64,000 bases of DNA, from positions 1,736,001 to 1,800,000 of the forward strand of contig JARKIF010000011.1 of the NCBI GenBank assembly GCA_029378245.1, written 5' to 3'. This document shows, in pieces, positions 44,271 to 55,800 of this stretch (positions within the stretch are counted from its first letter, which is position 1; every line of letters begins with the position of its first letter). The notes under the pieces were generated by a model. The model saw only the letters and a list, made by a program, of their open reading frames with translations. It made no database searches and was not told where the DNA came from. This DNA comes from Roridomyces roridus (lineage: Eukaryota; Basidiomycota; Agaricomycetes; Agaricales; Mycenaceae). The position numbers were made by a program, and so were the translations under genes.

Positions 44271-47200
44271 CTACACGAAATTTGTCGCGGGAAATGCGGT
44301 GTCACCTTGGAAGCGATCCTTGTTCGTAGAAATACACAATGATTTCCAGTGGTAGCGGTCCTGGGAAGAGTCCATATGCTGCACGAGGACATGGTCCGGG
44401 GGAACCCTTGAAACGACCAGACCGTGCTCGCCGATGTTCGAGGTATCGTGCAAGTGGTTTTTGCCAATGACCACAACCCGCTCCTGCACGCGCTCGTCGA
44501 CACGAGCCCCGTCTGCATGCTTCCTCAACGGTACAAGACAAGTGCTGGCAAACTTGACCAAGTTCCCGTTCGGCGGCAGCCCGAAGACAGATATCCTGCT
44601 CTTCTTCGTGTACTCTTCTGTCACACACAAGAACCCCGCTTTTCCGTGCTTTTCCCTGTGGACCTTTCCAATGGGGGCCGCCTTGTTGCCTTTCGTGTTG
44701 TCGGTAATGTGCACAAGCACCTCGAGGCACTTGCCGACAAAACGAGTGCCCTGATGCAACCAGGAACCATCCGTTTCACCGGGCAACTCGAAAGGCAGCG
44801 AGCTTGGCTCGGGTTCGGGCGGCGGAGTTGAAGTGCGTTCAGTGGGGTTAGGAGCGGGAGGGAGCGGGTCGGGCAGCTGCAGGGTGCGGGCATGCCAGCC
44901 CTGCTTCAGATACACGGCGCGGGAGAGGGGGACACCTGTTCTACATGGAAATGAATGCCAGTAAATAAAGAATTCGGAGGTTACTCACTCCCATTCGACG
45001 ATGTTCTCGATAGGTACATTTTCGACCGGCTGGTGGTGCTCGTAGGCGATGGTGGCCAATATGCCATCCAGATCATGTCGGCAGAGGCGGAGAAGCTCTT
45101 TCGAGCTGTCATACTTCTCCCGCGCGCGACGCTCTTCGGAGTCGTGGTCCGCCACTATTGTGCCTTTGAGAGTGCGCGTTGGGTAATTGCCAATGATGAT
45201 CTTGACCTCCAAGTTTTCAAATCGAAGGCCCGTCTTCATCAGGCGACGATTGAGGTCCTTGAGCTCGTCGCTGCTCTGTCGAGCTTTATGGACTGCACCA
45301 TTTGCCCGCGCTGAAATTGCTGCTGCCAGCCGCCGAGTTATAGGCACATCATCCTCGAGCTGGAGGTCCATGACTTCCTTGAGGGCGTCAACGGCATCCC
45401 ACCACCGACCCTGACTGTGCGCTCTTTCCGCCTTGACCATCGCCCGCAACTTGCGTGGGATGATGGCTCCGGGAGCGAGGGCTTTCTCCTTCCTCATTGA
45501 CTTGTAAGCCTTGTCGATCAGGACTCGGACTTTCGACTCCTCCACCTCGTCTGCTTCGTCTGCTAGGGCGTCGAGTGTTCGGTCGTGGGCGACTGTACCA
45601 GAATACGTAGGGCGCGTCCAGGGCGCGGGATATTTCGACCAGTCAAAGTGGATTTGCGACACAGGAACCTCCTTCACCTAGCGTTTAGAGTCAGTTGGCG
45701 CGTACAGTGTTATTCAAGCAATTTGGCACGTACCATGCCTTTCTTTGGGTCGAGGAGGACAGAAACCGCACCAAGCGATGGCTGGAGTTCCATCAAGATA
45801 CCACCCTTCTCCTCGCCCGGGATCCGTACCGAGTCTCCAGGCAAAAAGTGTCGAATGACATCCCTGATGTCCACTTCTACGGACCCCGCGATCTCGCTGG
45901 AAATGGATACTCTGTGCCCATGGATCGATTCGATGACGGCGACCTCGTCTCGGTAGGGACCATCGACCACCAGCACACGATCGCAGATGCGGGGAATGGG
46001 CCCCGGGTCCAAAAGGTGGCGTCGCAACTGAGACATAAGGGGGTGCGGGTGCTCGGACGGCCAGCCGACAAGTATGGCCAAGTATTCACCATCCTCGTTC
46101 TTCTTCAAGTGATCGATTAGTCCTCGGAATCTGCGTGCAGGGCCGGTTACGACGAAGGCTAGATCCCCTGGACTGAGCGCGTAGGAGGTACGTCCCCAGT
46201 GAGGCTTTTCGAGTTGTAGCCTCTCGCTTCGGAGGAAGGGTTGGAGATCGTGGGGAGTGGGATGCACGACAGGTGCTGCTTTACGTGTCCTGGGTCGGAT
46301 CACCTTCTGGATTCGCAGTGCTGCCGTCGATGAGGGTTTGGTGTTTTTGATGAGGAAACGGCGGCCTTGGTCATCCAACACGTACCCCACCACGCGCGGA
46401 CGCCGTTTGAGCAGGACCCAGTCTCCTTGCCGCACCAAAGGTTCCTTGGGGTCATCCGCGTATACGGGGTCGTTGCGCACGACCTCTCGCATGACCTCGC
46501 GAAAGGCTTTTGCGAGGAAGGGGTTAACGTCCTCTTCGGGGTACGCTCTGCCGGTTTGCGCTGAAGAGAACGAGACACCCTGCCGTCGTTGCTCCCGCTG
46601 ATGCTCTCGTTGTAGTTCTTGTGCGTATCGCCGCTCCCTGCATTTTCGCTGCTCCGAATCTTGCAGCTCGTCCACCAGTATGTCGAAGGGCTCCTCCCCG
46701 TCGTCGTCCATCTTGTAGAGGTTCTCGTCATGGACATCGAACGGCTCGTCCTCGACAATGAAATCTTTAACACTGATTCAGTCTCTTCCACAGGACATGG
46801 CGAACGAGGATTTACCACCAGCAACACTGTTTTCGCCCTCGTCGTCTTCCTCGCCGTCAGAGTCCTTGGCGTGTAAATCTAAGAAGCTCAAGACCGCGGC
46901 CGGAGGCACTGCACGACCCTTTTTCGATGAAGGCACTTTTTTCGATTCAAATCTATCGAATCCTCATTGTCCTCTTCGTTACTTGCAACAAATGCTGGGA
47001 TGTGTAAGCAGTCATACGACAAATGGAAACAGAACTGACCTCTATCCGCGGGCATCTCAATATCGAGCGCGTCTTCGTCCTCGTCTTCTGAAACTGGGCC
47101 TTCACGGTCAGAGTTGTCGGCGACGAGGTCCAAAGGATTGTGGTCCTCTTCTGAAAAAGATCTAGTCAGCCTGATTTGGAATTTGGCTGAAGTCCAGATT

Positions 47201-48156
47201 TACCTTCGTCGGACAAGGAGAGATGATCTTCATCCTCCTCCTCCTCACCACTATCAGGCCCATGGAGGTCTATTAACCGTGCTTCAAACTCGGAGTGGGT
47301 AATCTATTCGGTCAGTCAGACTGGAGTGAAATAAAAGGCAAGAAAACAACAAACCTCTAGCTCGTCTGAGTCTGCGTCTGTGTCATAATCAGTCGCAGTC
47401 GCTCCTAATCCTGGATGATCCTCCTCCTCCGAGATCCCCTGCACCCACGCTGTGACTCGGCGTAACACCCTGCGTCTTTTCCTCCATTGCACCCTTTCTG
47501 ACGAGGGATCCTTCTGTTCTGCTTCTGAGGTCGTGCGCGCGCATTTGGAAGGTGGAGGAGGAGACTGTGAATGGCAGGAACGTAGAGTGGGAACAGCTTC
47601 GAGACGTAGATGTACGATGTATTCCGAGGGTAGTTTGGGCAGACGAACGACGTAACGTTCTGGAGCGGAGGTAGATGCTTCATAGTCGATGTGCATGTCG
47701 TCGTCGTCGTCGTCGAAGAGCTGCTAATAGATTGAGATCGTCAAACAGGTTGAGAGGGATAGCGTACCTGGTGGGCGCCCAAAGTGCTCGTTTCCATCGT
47801 TTCTAGGTCTGTATTCGTATTCAGCAGGAGATCGTAAGGTGGCTCCTGCTGCCGGAAAGAAGTCAGTTAAAAGGGATGTAAGTCAGTCATGGAAACGCGC
47901 CTACAAGTGGCGGAGAGGAGGGGTCAAGGAGAGCGCCATCGAGGAGCGTGTCCAGTGTGGACGTATCAGGATGGATAGGCGAGGCTGGAGCGTGCTCGAG
48001 GGAGGGCGTCATGGACGCTGCAGTGTCGTTGGTCAAGGGCGTCATGGACGCTGCAATGTCGTTGGTCAAGGCGGAGACGTTGTTGCTGGGGGCGGTGGGT
48101 GTAGTGATGTGACATGGCACAACGACACCGTCAATGGGCTCAATGTCAGAGAGCAT
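44271..48156 (-). CDS. SPT5-like multi-KOW protein, cargo of the 25.6-kb element
   Basis: Starts MLSDIEPIDGVVVPCHITTP (48156). A 36-bp tandem repeat encodes two copies of TNDxAASMTP. Exons continue with QEPPYDLLLNTNTD, an Asp run, and several acidic blocks (DSGEEEEDEDHLSLSDEG; VSEDEDEDALDIEMP; LVDELQDSEQ). From ~46600 on, at least four KOW-like units follow: RQGDWVLLKRRPRVVGYVLD, SPGDLAFVVTGPARRFRGLI, ICDRVLVVDGPYRDEVAVIE and LPGDSVRIPGEEKGGILMEL. A helical linker and another KOW-like unit (VYLKQGWHARTL) follow, then WLHQGTRFVGKCLEVLVHIT, ending at 44271. The order acidic N-terminus then serial KOWs resembles the elongation factor SPT5. No NGN domain was recognised, so host SPT5 itself is unlikely. 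KOW domains bind RNA or RNA polymerase; a role in expressing or regulating the element is an inference. Confidence 0.75.
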
Positions 48157-48456
48157 GGTGTACTATGCGCTGGTTAGTGATGCGCTTGTGTCGGGTAGGG
48201 TGGCGGGAGGTAAGAAGTCCGTAATCTCTTTTTTCTCTCTTTTTTCTCGTTTTTTCACTGAGCGCCTTGAGCGCAAACGGAGGGAAGACGCGTCGGGCGT
48301 CAAAGGCAATGCATTGCATCGACTACGATATCTACTAACTACTGACGGAGGGCGGGGCATACTCACAGGCAAGACGAGGGCGGGATCGTGGATGTATGAG
48401 TCAAGCGGGAAAAGGTGGCTGTACACTATGCAGTATCAACAAGTGCAAGCTGATGT

Positions 48457-48537
48457 CGATGATTCTCGGAGTCCACGGCCGTTGATTGATCTCACCGAAT
48501 CAGATCAACGGCCATGGACTCCGAGAATCATAGACGT
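48457..48537. repeat. Long imperfect palindrome
   Basis: GATGATTCTCGGAGTCCACG...TTGATTGATCT is mirrored by AGATCAACGGCCATGGACTC...ATCATAGACGTC around a short centre (CACCGAATC). Arms of ~35 bp with two mismatches could form a stable cruciform or hairpin. Confidence 0.8.
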
Positions 48538-48997
48538 CACATGCCAACAAGTCAGGTGGTCGGCGGACTTTGAAAGTCTTGGCCACTTGGTCCTGACTTC
48601 CATGTCGGCGTCGCTGCTGGTGTTAGTCGGGTGGGGGCAGGGCATGGATGATGGCGGGGACAATAAGAATACGTTACAGAACGACGACTGCGGGCAATGT
48701 GAGACCAGACGAGCTAAGACAAAGAGAAGAACGAAAGAAAAGAGACGTACCGCCTACGATACACGCCACCGACACATCGACCAGGAAGGCATTGGGCGCT
48801 ACACACGTAGGGAGTCAGGGCGTGCGCGGCGGGCTGAAGGAGTGACATACGTACAGTACGAGAGACACGTCACATCAGACGTCGGCGGCATTGAGAAGGC
48901 GGGCTGGGAACGGTGAGTCCAAGGGAGAGGACGACAACCAAATTACTGACCTTCATCCAGAGCTCTGGCCACGGGTTGCACACTGACAAGGGTAGCG

Positions 48998-49205
48998 GCT
49001 GAGACATTCACGATGGACTTGAAACGACGGATGGGATGCGAGGGCGCGCTGGCAGTTGTGAGTCCAAATGACGACGACGAGAAAAGAATTACTGACCTTT
49101 GTAACGGCTGAGACATTGACGATGAACTTGAAACGACGGATGGGATGCGAGGGCGCGCTGGCAATTGTGAGTCCAAATGACGACGACGACAAGAATTACT
49201 GACCC
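48998..49205. repeat. ~110-bp tandem duplication
   Basis: Two copies share GAAACGACGGATGGGATGCG, AGGGCGCGCTGGCA and TTGTGAGTCCAAATGACGAC. They differ mainly by small indels in the GAC/GAA run. Confidence 0.85.
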
Positions 49206-49334
49206 TCATTCACAGACGGCAGTCCTGGCTTTAATGGAGGATGAGACAGGGCGGAAGAAGGATGGGCTTGTACAATGTCTCTGTGTTTTTAAGGGCCCCC
49301 CGCGAACAATAGAGAGGTGTTCTGCCCATTTCGA

Positions 49335-49510
49335 CCTCTCGCTTGTGCATTAGCACGCGACTGAGATGGACCATTGTCCGATGGCTTGTACCCTGCCTCC
49401 GCGTGTTTAAGCTCCCCGCGCGAACAATAGCGAGCTCTCCTTCCCAATTCGACTTCGGTGCCACTCGCTTGTGCATTATCACGCGACTGAGATGGACCAT
49501 TGTCCGATGG
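49335..49510. repeat. ~126-bp tandem duplication upstream of acidic-protein gene
   Basis: Copies at ~49335 and ~49460 share CGCTTGTGCATTA.CACGCG and ACTGAGATGGACCATTGTCC.GATGG. The second copy ends 90 bp before the ATG at 49600. Confidence 0.8.
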
Positions 49511-49599
49511 TCTGACGCGCCCTGGCCAAGCAACATTGCCACCATCCTCTAACGAACACCCATCTCTGCTCGAACCAAGACCCATTCCCCAACTCACTC

Positions 49600-52500
49600 A
49601 TGTCGACTCAGCCTCTAGTACGCAGGAGCACTCGTCACGCCAACAAACCCCCTCCGCTCACCGAAGAGCCCGAGCCCCCTAAAAAGACCAAGAAAGCCGC
49701 ATCTTCCAATACCAAGAAAGTGAAGCCGACCCCAGTATGTCTCTGACTTTCTGTGTGCCATCATCGTTCTTATTGCATGTCCAGAAACCCTCCGCCAGTT
49801 CTTCAAAGAATGGCAAGGGCAAGAAAGCGACAAAGGTACGCAGCATCATATTTGTATCTCCCCTGACATTCATGCCACTCCCAGCCCGCGGTGCAAGTGT
49901 GCTACAAGTCACTATACTTAATGATCAGCTACTTACGCTCTCGCAGACTCCCAAGGCCGAAAGACCAACTCACAGCCGACAGCTCAGAAGTCAGAAGAAA
50001 GGGGACGAGGTACGCGCGTCTCGATATCTCCAGCGTTGCTGAGAACTTACACTTCTTGTCTTTCTTGCAGCTGTACCCTATAGACGAGGAGCCTGAAGAA
50101 CAAGAAGCTGCCACGCTGAACAATGACGATGCGCAAATGGAAGCAGTACGTGTCTCCGCATTATTTATCCCAATTTTGGGCTCATAGATCTCGCAGGAAG
50201 ATGGCATGGATGATGGCATGGAGGCGGATATTCAGGCCGCTTCACAGGCTCTTGCTGTCGTCGAGGAACACGTTCCCAAGGCTCACCAGGATAATCTCGT
50301 GCAGGAACACGTTCCCAAGGCTCACCAGGATAATCTCGTGCCCGACCACGACATTGCCCATGCCCCCGAAGACCTTCTTCAAGATTACACTCTGCCCGAT
50401 GTACCCGACCGAGACATCTTCCGCCTTGAAAAAGAGCAGGACACTCTTGTCGAGCCCAACCCTCAAGTCACAGTACGTCGTATGCTTTGCCATCGATTGA
50501 CTAGACTAACTTCTTTCACAGGTGCCCGAGCAAGAGGTTACCGAGGACGTCCCCCAGGATGACACTGCCCCCGAGCCAGACTTGCTCCATCCTCCCGCTG
50601 TCGACAACGCACAAGCCACGGTACGCCGTGTCCTTGCCTTTGACTACATATGCTCACCTCTTTACAGCGCCGCTCTCTTACGCCTTTTCCCGACGACGAG
50701 GGTATCAACATGCCCAAAGGCCCCGAGTGTGACGTCGACCCATTTGACGTTAACTACAGCAACGAGGGTCTCCAGGATTACATGGACCTCGATGAGCAAC
50801 CCCAGAACAACTCCGAAGAAGACGCTGAACCCGCTGAGGAGCAGCTCGAGATCAGGCCCGTACCTGGTCAAATGAGGCGCGCGATGCAAAGCGTCCTGGA
50901 TCGTCTTGCAGAGGAGCGCAAACGAGATGATGATCCTACCGGCTTTGAGGACGAAGGCAAGAACAATGATGTACATACCCAGGTCAGTCCCGCCTTTGAC
51001 GAAAGAAAGCGCATTGTGTACTCATGGGATTCAGGCAAATACCGCGCGCGTTCAGAACGCTCTAGCCAGTCTCGTGGCACCGAAGAAGCTGGACCTGAAT
51101 GTAGCGCTGCAACAGAGCTACCGGCGCCACCGTGAGAGGGAGAGGCGCCAACCTGCAGTGCCACCCATGCCCATCCATGCGTCTTCACCCGCTCGGTCGT
51201 CACCGTCTCCGCAGGGTGGAGACGAATTCAATCCAACGGCAGCCAGTCCTCCCCGTTCTCCTCCTGCCAGCAAATCCGCTCAGGCTCCAAGCCCAAGGCT
51301 TGGGTAGATCGTGAAGTGGCGTACAGAGACTGGCATGCGCGAGGGCCAGGAGAGCATCTGGGAATGCAACCTTCCCCTGCGACTCGTGTGCTCCGGGAGC
51401 GCACTCGCGCAGCTGCAGCCGTTGGTGACCACGATGACGACGGCGGATCGACCTCAGACTACAGCACGACTGAGGCCGAGACCCGCGCCCACTTGAAGAA
51501 GCACGCCCCGTCAGCAGTGGACTACGAAGAGCAGGATGAAGAAGACTTTGAGGCGATGGAGGCAGAAACAAATAGGAGCGCCAAGGGCAAGTCCAAAGCC
51601 ATCGAGCCAGATGAAGAGGAGGAGGGTGACGTGCAGTCAGAGGAGGAGGACGGCCACGAGGAGGGTGACGTGCAGTCGGAGGAGGAGGATGTCGACACAG
51701 CTGTAGCTTGGGACCTCAAACCGGGGCCGTTGGGGCAGGAGGACCTGCAAAAGGCTCACGAAGCCCATCGTGCATACCATCAATCCATCGAGGACATTGC
51801 GCGCGGCGCTGGCAAGTGAGTATCGGCCGTCTTCGAGGCGGTGGGAGACCACAAGCAGAAGCAGGTCAGGGCGTTTAACCCTTGGAACGCCTTCCAAGTC
51901 AACTATCGCATAGATCACCCGAAACCCAAAGAGAGTAAGCCACTTCATTGCTTGTGTCTATTCTAGCCATTGATTTCGCGATATAGTGGATGCGCACCAA
52001 TACAAGACCCAGTGCAAGAACGCGTACGCCGCACTTTTTGAAGACCTCTCGGAAGATGACGAGGATGCACGACATGAGATCAAGTCAGGGTTGCTGGCGT
52101 GGTATGCAAAGATCACGGCAGTCATGGTGGAGACGAAGAAGGCCGATGGCCACAGCGCCGCTGTAATGGACAAGGTCGTGCAGCCCTTCATCCGCCAGGT
52201 ACGTGTACACGCATCCTCACCTTCATCCAAACTAATACCGTTTCAGAGTACTTTGACACACCAGACGAAGGATGTGGACGTCTTCAGTTTCGCCGTCGAT
52301 TCGTTCACGGGCAAGGCAGTCATCTGGGGTGGCTCACCGGACTTTTTCAATCTCTATGCTACGTACAAAACCGCTATCCAGAGCAAGCTACAAGACTTTT
52401 CAGCTATGTTACAGTGCATCTGTGCTTGCACTCCGCGACAATAGCTGATTGATTGACTGGGCGCAGAATGGTCAAGATGGCTCGACGGGATGCGGAGGCC

Positions 52501-53755
52501 GTCGGAACTCAGCCTGTGCTCGTCGACTTTACCAAGCGCGACAAGGACAAGTCGCGCGACGTATTCCGACGCACCATAGGCAAACTGTTTCAAACAGCGC
52601 TGGTACGTGAATATTCACTCTTTCCTGCCTGGTGGGTGTTGACCAAGGTACTTAGGCCTAGTTTTCCGTGAGCACGACGAAGAGCCCCCTGCCGTGCTGA
52701 TGGACAAGTTTTCTTGGCAATGGGCCGATGTTGCCGTTACGCATCACCTGCGCTTCAAGAACTGGCCGATCGAGCTCAAGACTTCACACCGGCACAAGGG
52801 CTTCTCCCTGAAGTTGATCAAAGGCGAGGTGCTGCTGCAGCCCTGGCAGAAGCTGTGGGAGGCCATGGCCGCAAAATACAGACGCGACGCTGCCGGGGAG
52901 GATGGAGAGGAGGAGGAGGAAGACGATGAGCATGATGATCCAGTAGAGATCGAGTCGTGGATGGAGGGTAAGTCGACCACACACGAGACATCACTTTAAT
53001 CTGACAATGGCATAGAAGAAATGCAGCTCGAGGGCGCCGCACTGGCCAAGGTGCCCATCATCAGGGCCCTAGACGGGGCGGTCCTCCTCTACGCCAAGGA
53101 TGCCCCCAAGCTCATAAGGACGCTCGGTGTCATCGACGTGAGCGATGAAGAAGACGGGGACAACGATGCAGATGAAGAAGAAGACAACAATGACGCCGTT
53201 GCGGAGGAGGAGCCGTCTCGGCCACCGAAGTCTCGTGGGCGAGTGCGAAATGACGAGGAGGAAGGGGAGGAGAACGAGGAGGAGAACGAGGCACAGCGGG
53301 CTCCCCTCCCTCGCGCTCGCTCGCTTCGTGAGCAACGGGCAGGGAACACCACGGCTCAGCCTTCTCGCAAGAGAACGGCTGCCGCGCCTCCGGACGAAGA
53401 ACCGACACCGAAGCGTCCAGCTACCGGCAGCGCTGCTCCCGCTCCCTCGACCTCCCGCCTCACACTCTCCATGCACACGAATGAGATCTGGCAGTCGAGT
53501 CCGGTTTCTCGCCGCACGGAGCCCACAGGCACGATGATGTGCCGGTGGGTCAATGGTACGCAGTGCTCAAAGGGATTCCCTGTGGATGATGTTTGTCCTG
53601 TCGACACAGGAAAGGTCGTCACAGCAGCCCAGTATGTGAGCGTGCAGGTTTACAACGGCGAGGAATGGCTGCCGCTGCCCCCAGGTCTGGAGCCGGTCTT
53701 GACAGACGCCCAACGCCGGGTGGCAGACTTTTATCGAAAGCTGGTGAAAGCATGA
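49600..53755 (+). CDS. Long acidic multi-exon protein, unknown function, cargo of the 25.6-kb element; in-frame TGA
   Basis: ATG 49600 starts a basic N-terminus (STRHANKPPPL, EPPKKTKKAASSNTKKVK), followed by short exons (KPSASSSKNGKGKKATK; TPKAERPTHSRQLRSQKKGD; LYPIDEEPEEQEAATLNNDD). A 39-bp duplication encodes EEHVPKAHQDNLVQEHVPKA. Longer exons (50680-50980) lead to LASLVAPKKLDLNVALQQSY, AWVDREVAYRDWHARGPGEH, an acidic repeat (EEEEGDVQSEEEDGHEEGDV), FNPWNAFQVNYRIDHPKPKE, AHQYKTQCKNAYAALFEDLS, FVDSFTGKAVIWGG-like text, KFSWQWADVAVTHHLRFKNW and a final exon ending VADFYRKLVKA at 53755. An in-frame TGA (51817-51819) splits DIARGAGK from VSAVFEAVGDHKQKQVRAFN. I recall similar proteins in other Agaricomycetes near DNA transposons. 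No known catalytic domain seen. Confidence 0.65.
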
Positions 53756-54419
53756 TGTGGATTGAAACGAGCAGTGTGTATTTGTAATAGTATGTCTTGA
53801 ATTAGCGGCCAGCAGCTCCGCAATGATTTGACTGAGAGTTTCCGAGAAACTGCCTAATTCGGACGATAGCGGTTGTTGTGGCTCCATGTTTGGACAGCAC
53901 AGCAATTATCCAATTCGGTAACGCCGACTTGATTGACAGCTTGATGTCTTTTTAAAACTTTTATTGACCGGTTGGAGTGCAATTCGAAAGTGAGCATTGA
54001 ATTGAATTGCAATGAAACGTTATAGCTTAGCTTGAAATGTGCTTTTTGATTCATCTTGATTTTGTTGGCATGGGCAGCCCGGTTTCCCTCGTTCTCATTA
54101 ACTACTAGTACTACTTTGCCTTCTTTCTCCGTATTTGAGATGGTTATCTTTTTTTTCGATTTGATTTCGCATGGGTGTACCTCTAGGCTACTCAGAGCTT
54201 CCCCTCAGTAATTCTCACTTTGCCGGAGAGGTTAACATGCCTCGGCTTATTAGTCATCTTCTGTTTAGAGGCCGTTTGAGTCCCGGCGCCAGCATTCTAT
54301 GCCTCATTTTATCTCCTTCTTTTTGGACGTGTTTGCTCTTTCTTTTTCAGTCGGCTTCCAGACCTCAACCAAATTCCAATGCCTCTACAAAAGGTGAGCA
54401 CACCCACCAGGACTCGGAG

Positions 54420-54765
54420 AGCAAGGTGGGTATGCCCACCTCGATATTGTCCCCACCGTGGGCATACCCACCTCGCAGTTGGGAAGGTGGGTATACTCCC
54501 CGTGGGGATGCCCACCTCGCAGTAGGGAGAGTGGGCATACCCACCTCATGGATGGCACGGTGGGCATACCCACGGTGAGTATGCCCACCTCGCGGACGGG
54601 AGGGTGGGCATGCCCACAGTGAGTATGCCCACCTTCCCAACTGCGAGGTGGGTATGCCCACAGTGAGTATACCCACCCCGCAGATAGGAGGGTGGGCATG
54701 CCCACAGTGGGTATACCCTCACAGGGTGGGGATGCCCATGTGGGTACACCCATCTCCGTAATTAG
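54420..54765. repeat. GTGGGTATGCCCAC palindrome array (right inner)
   Basis: About a dozen GTGGGYATRCCCAC palindromes with short spacers such as CTCGCAGTTGGGAAG. Counterpart of 31676-31965. Confidence 0.85.
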
Positions 54766-55123
54766 GAGGGTGGGTACAACCACAGTGAATTACTCACCTT
54801 GAAATCCACAGTTCTTGTTATCGGTGTCGATTATGAGGGTGATTCTGATGTCGACACTTCATTGCTTCTGAATGGAATTCCACACAAGAATTGACTCCTG
54901 TTTTGAAACTGATTTAGTTTGGAGGAGGAACATTGATTCTGGTTTGAAACTTAAAATTGATTCTTGTTTGATTCAATACTCAAGGTTCCCATATTTTGTT
55001 TTGGTTATCAGAACTGATCCAAGAATCAATGGCAGAATACATTCAATATGATATTGCTGTGCTGCAAGTCTGTCACCTTTATTGTGGACAAGGATCCCAG
55101 GTCTACCAGTCAGTCATTACCCT

Positions 55124-55298
55124 GCTTGCGCAGAAGCCATACGAGCCACCGGATGGCCTTTTTGACGTGCGCGTCATATGGCTAATTTAGGCAGCAAAAG
55201 CCATTCACCGGCTCCACGAGCCAAGTTTAGCAGAGTGGAGCCATATGACGCGCACGGCCAAAAAGCCATTACGTGGCTCGTATGGCTTCTGCGCAAGC
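55124..55298. mobile_element. 175-bp MITE-like palindromic element in right arm
   Basis: The first ~58 bases (GCTTGCGCAGAAGCCATACG...GTCATATGGCT) are mirrored by the last ~58 (AGCCATATGACGCGCACGGC...TTCTGCGCAAGC) with few mismatches. Flanks share ATTACCC but not immediately next to the right end, so the target duplication is unclear. Confidence 0.75.
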
Positions 55299-55323
55299 TC
55301 TCTATTACCCCGCCACCGCCAGG

Positions 55324-55736
55324 CAGTGTCCGCCCTAAGCCTTAAGGCATTAGAGGTCGTAAGCCTTAATCAGGCCTTAAGTTAAGCCTTAGCTTGGGCC
55401 GGTCCAGCGAGTTCGGGCCTTAAGCATCACGTGTCGAGCCTGATCCGGATCCGGCAGAGCTGATGATTGATCGGATCGGGCAGAGTTTGTTTGATGATGA
55501 CACGGAGGGAAGGCTGTCTGCGTGGGAGATTTACCTTGACCATGGGGATGTCTGGGGAGAGTGAATCATGGGTGAACAGTGTGTAGTGAAGGTTTTGCCA
55601 TCAGCCTTCAGTGTACAATTGAATTTCCTTTTGTGGGCTTAAGGCCTCAGCCCCAGACCTTAGCTTAAGGCCTCAACCTTAAGTTAAGCCTTAACTTCCC
55701 GGAGGGTCGATATTTAAGGCCTTAAGGCGAACACTG
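55324..55736. mobile_element. 413-bp hAT-type MITE in right arm
   Basis: The left terminus is CAGTGTCCGCCCTAAG. The right terminus, reverse-complemented, is CAGTGTTCGCCTTAAG. A perfect 8-bp duplication CCGCCAGG flanks it (55316-55323; 55737-55744). The interior is rich in TTAAGGCCTTAA palindromic words and lacks an ORF. CAGTG ends with an 8-bp TSD fit the hAT superfamily. Confidence 0.9.
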
Positions 55737-55769
55737 CCGCCAGGGCTGGTACACACGAAAAAATCCCAA

Positions 55770-55800
<31 letters not shown>

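Larger units (their letters stand above)
48157..49599. other. Divergent intergenic region inside the 25.6-kb element
   Basis: 1.44 kb between the KOW gene and the acidic-protein gene. It contains a ~36-bp-arm palindrome (48457-48537), a ~110-bp tandem duplication (48998-49205), a ~126-bp tandem duplication (49335-49510) and four copies of the shared GRACAATRG/CCATTGTCC words (49304, 49371, 49422, 49497). No gene seen. Confidence 0.6.

Noticed and set aside
38407..53755. TET/JBP dioxygenase gene within the KDZ element
   Set aside because: KDZ elements in basidiomycetes are known to co-occur with TET/JBP genes, but no HxD/R dioxygenase motif was seen in any frame here.
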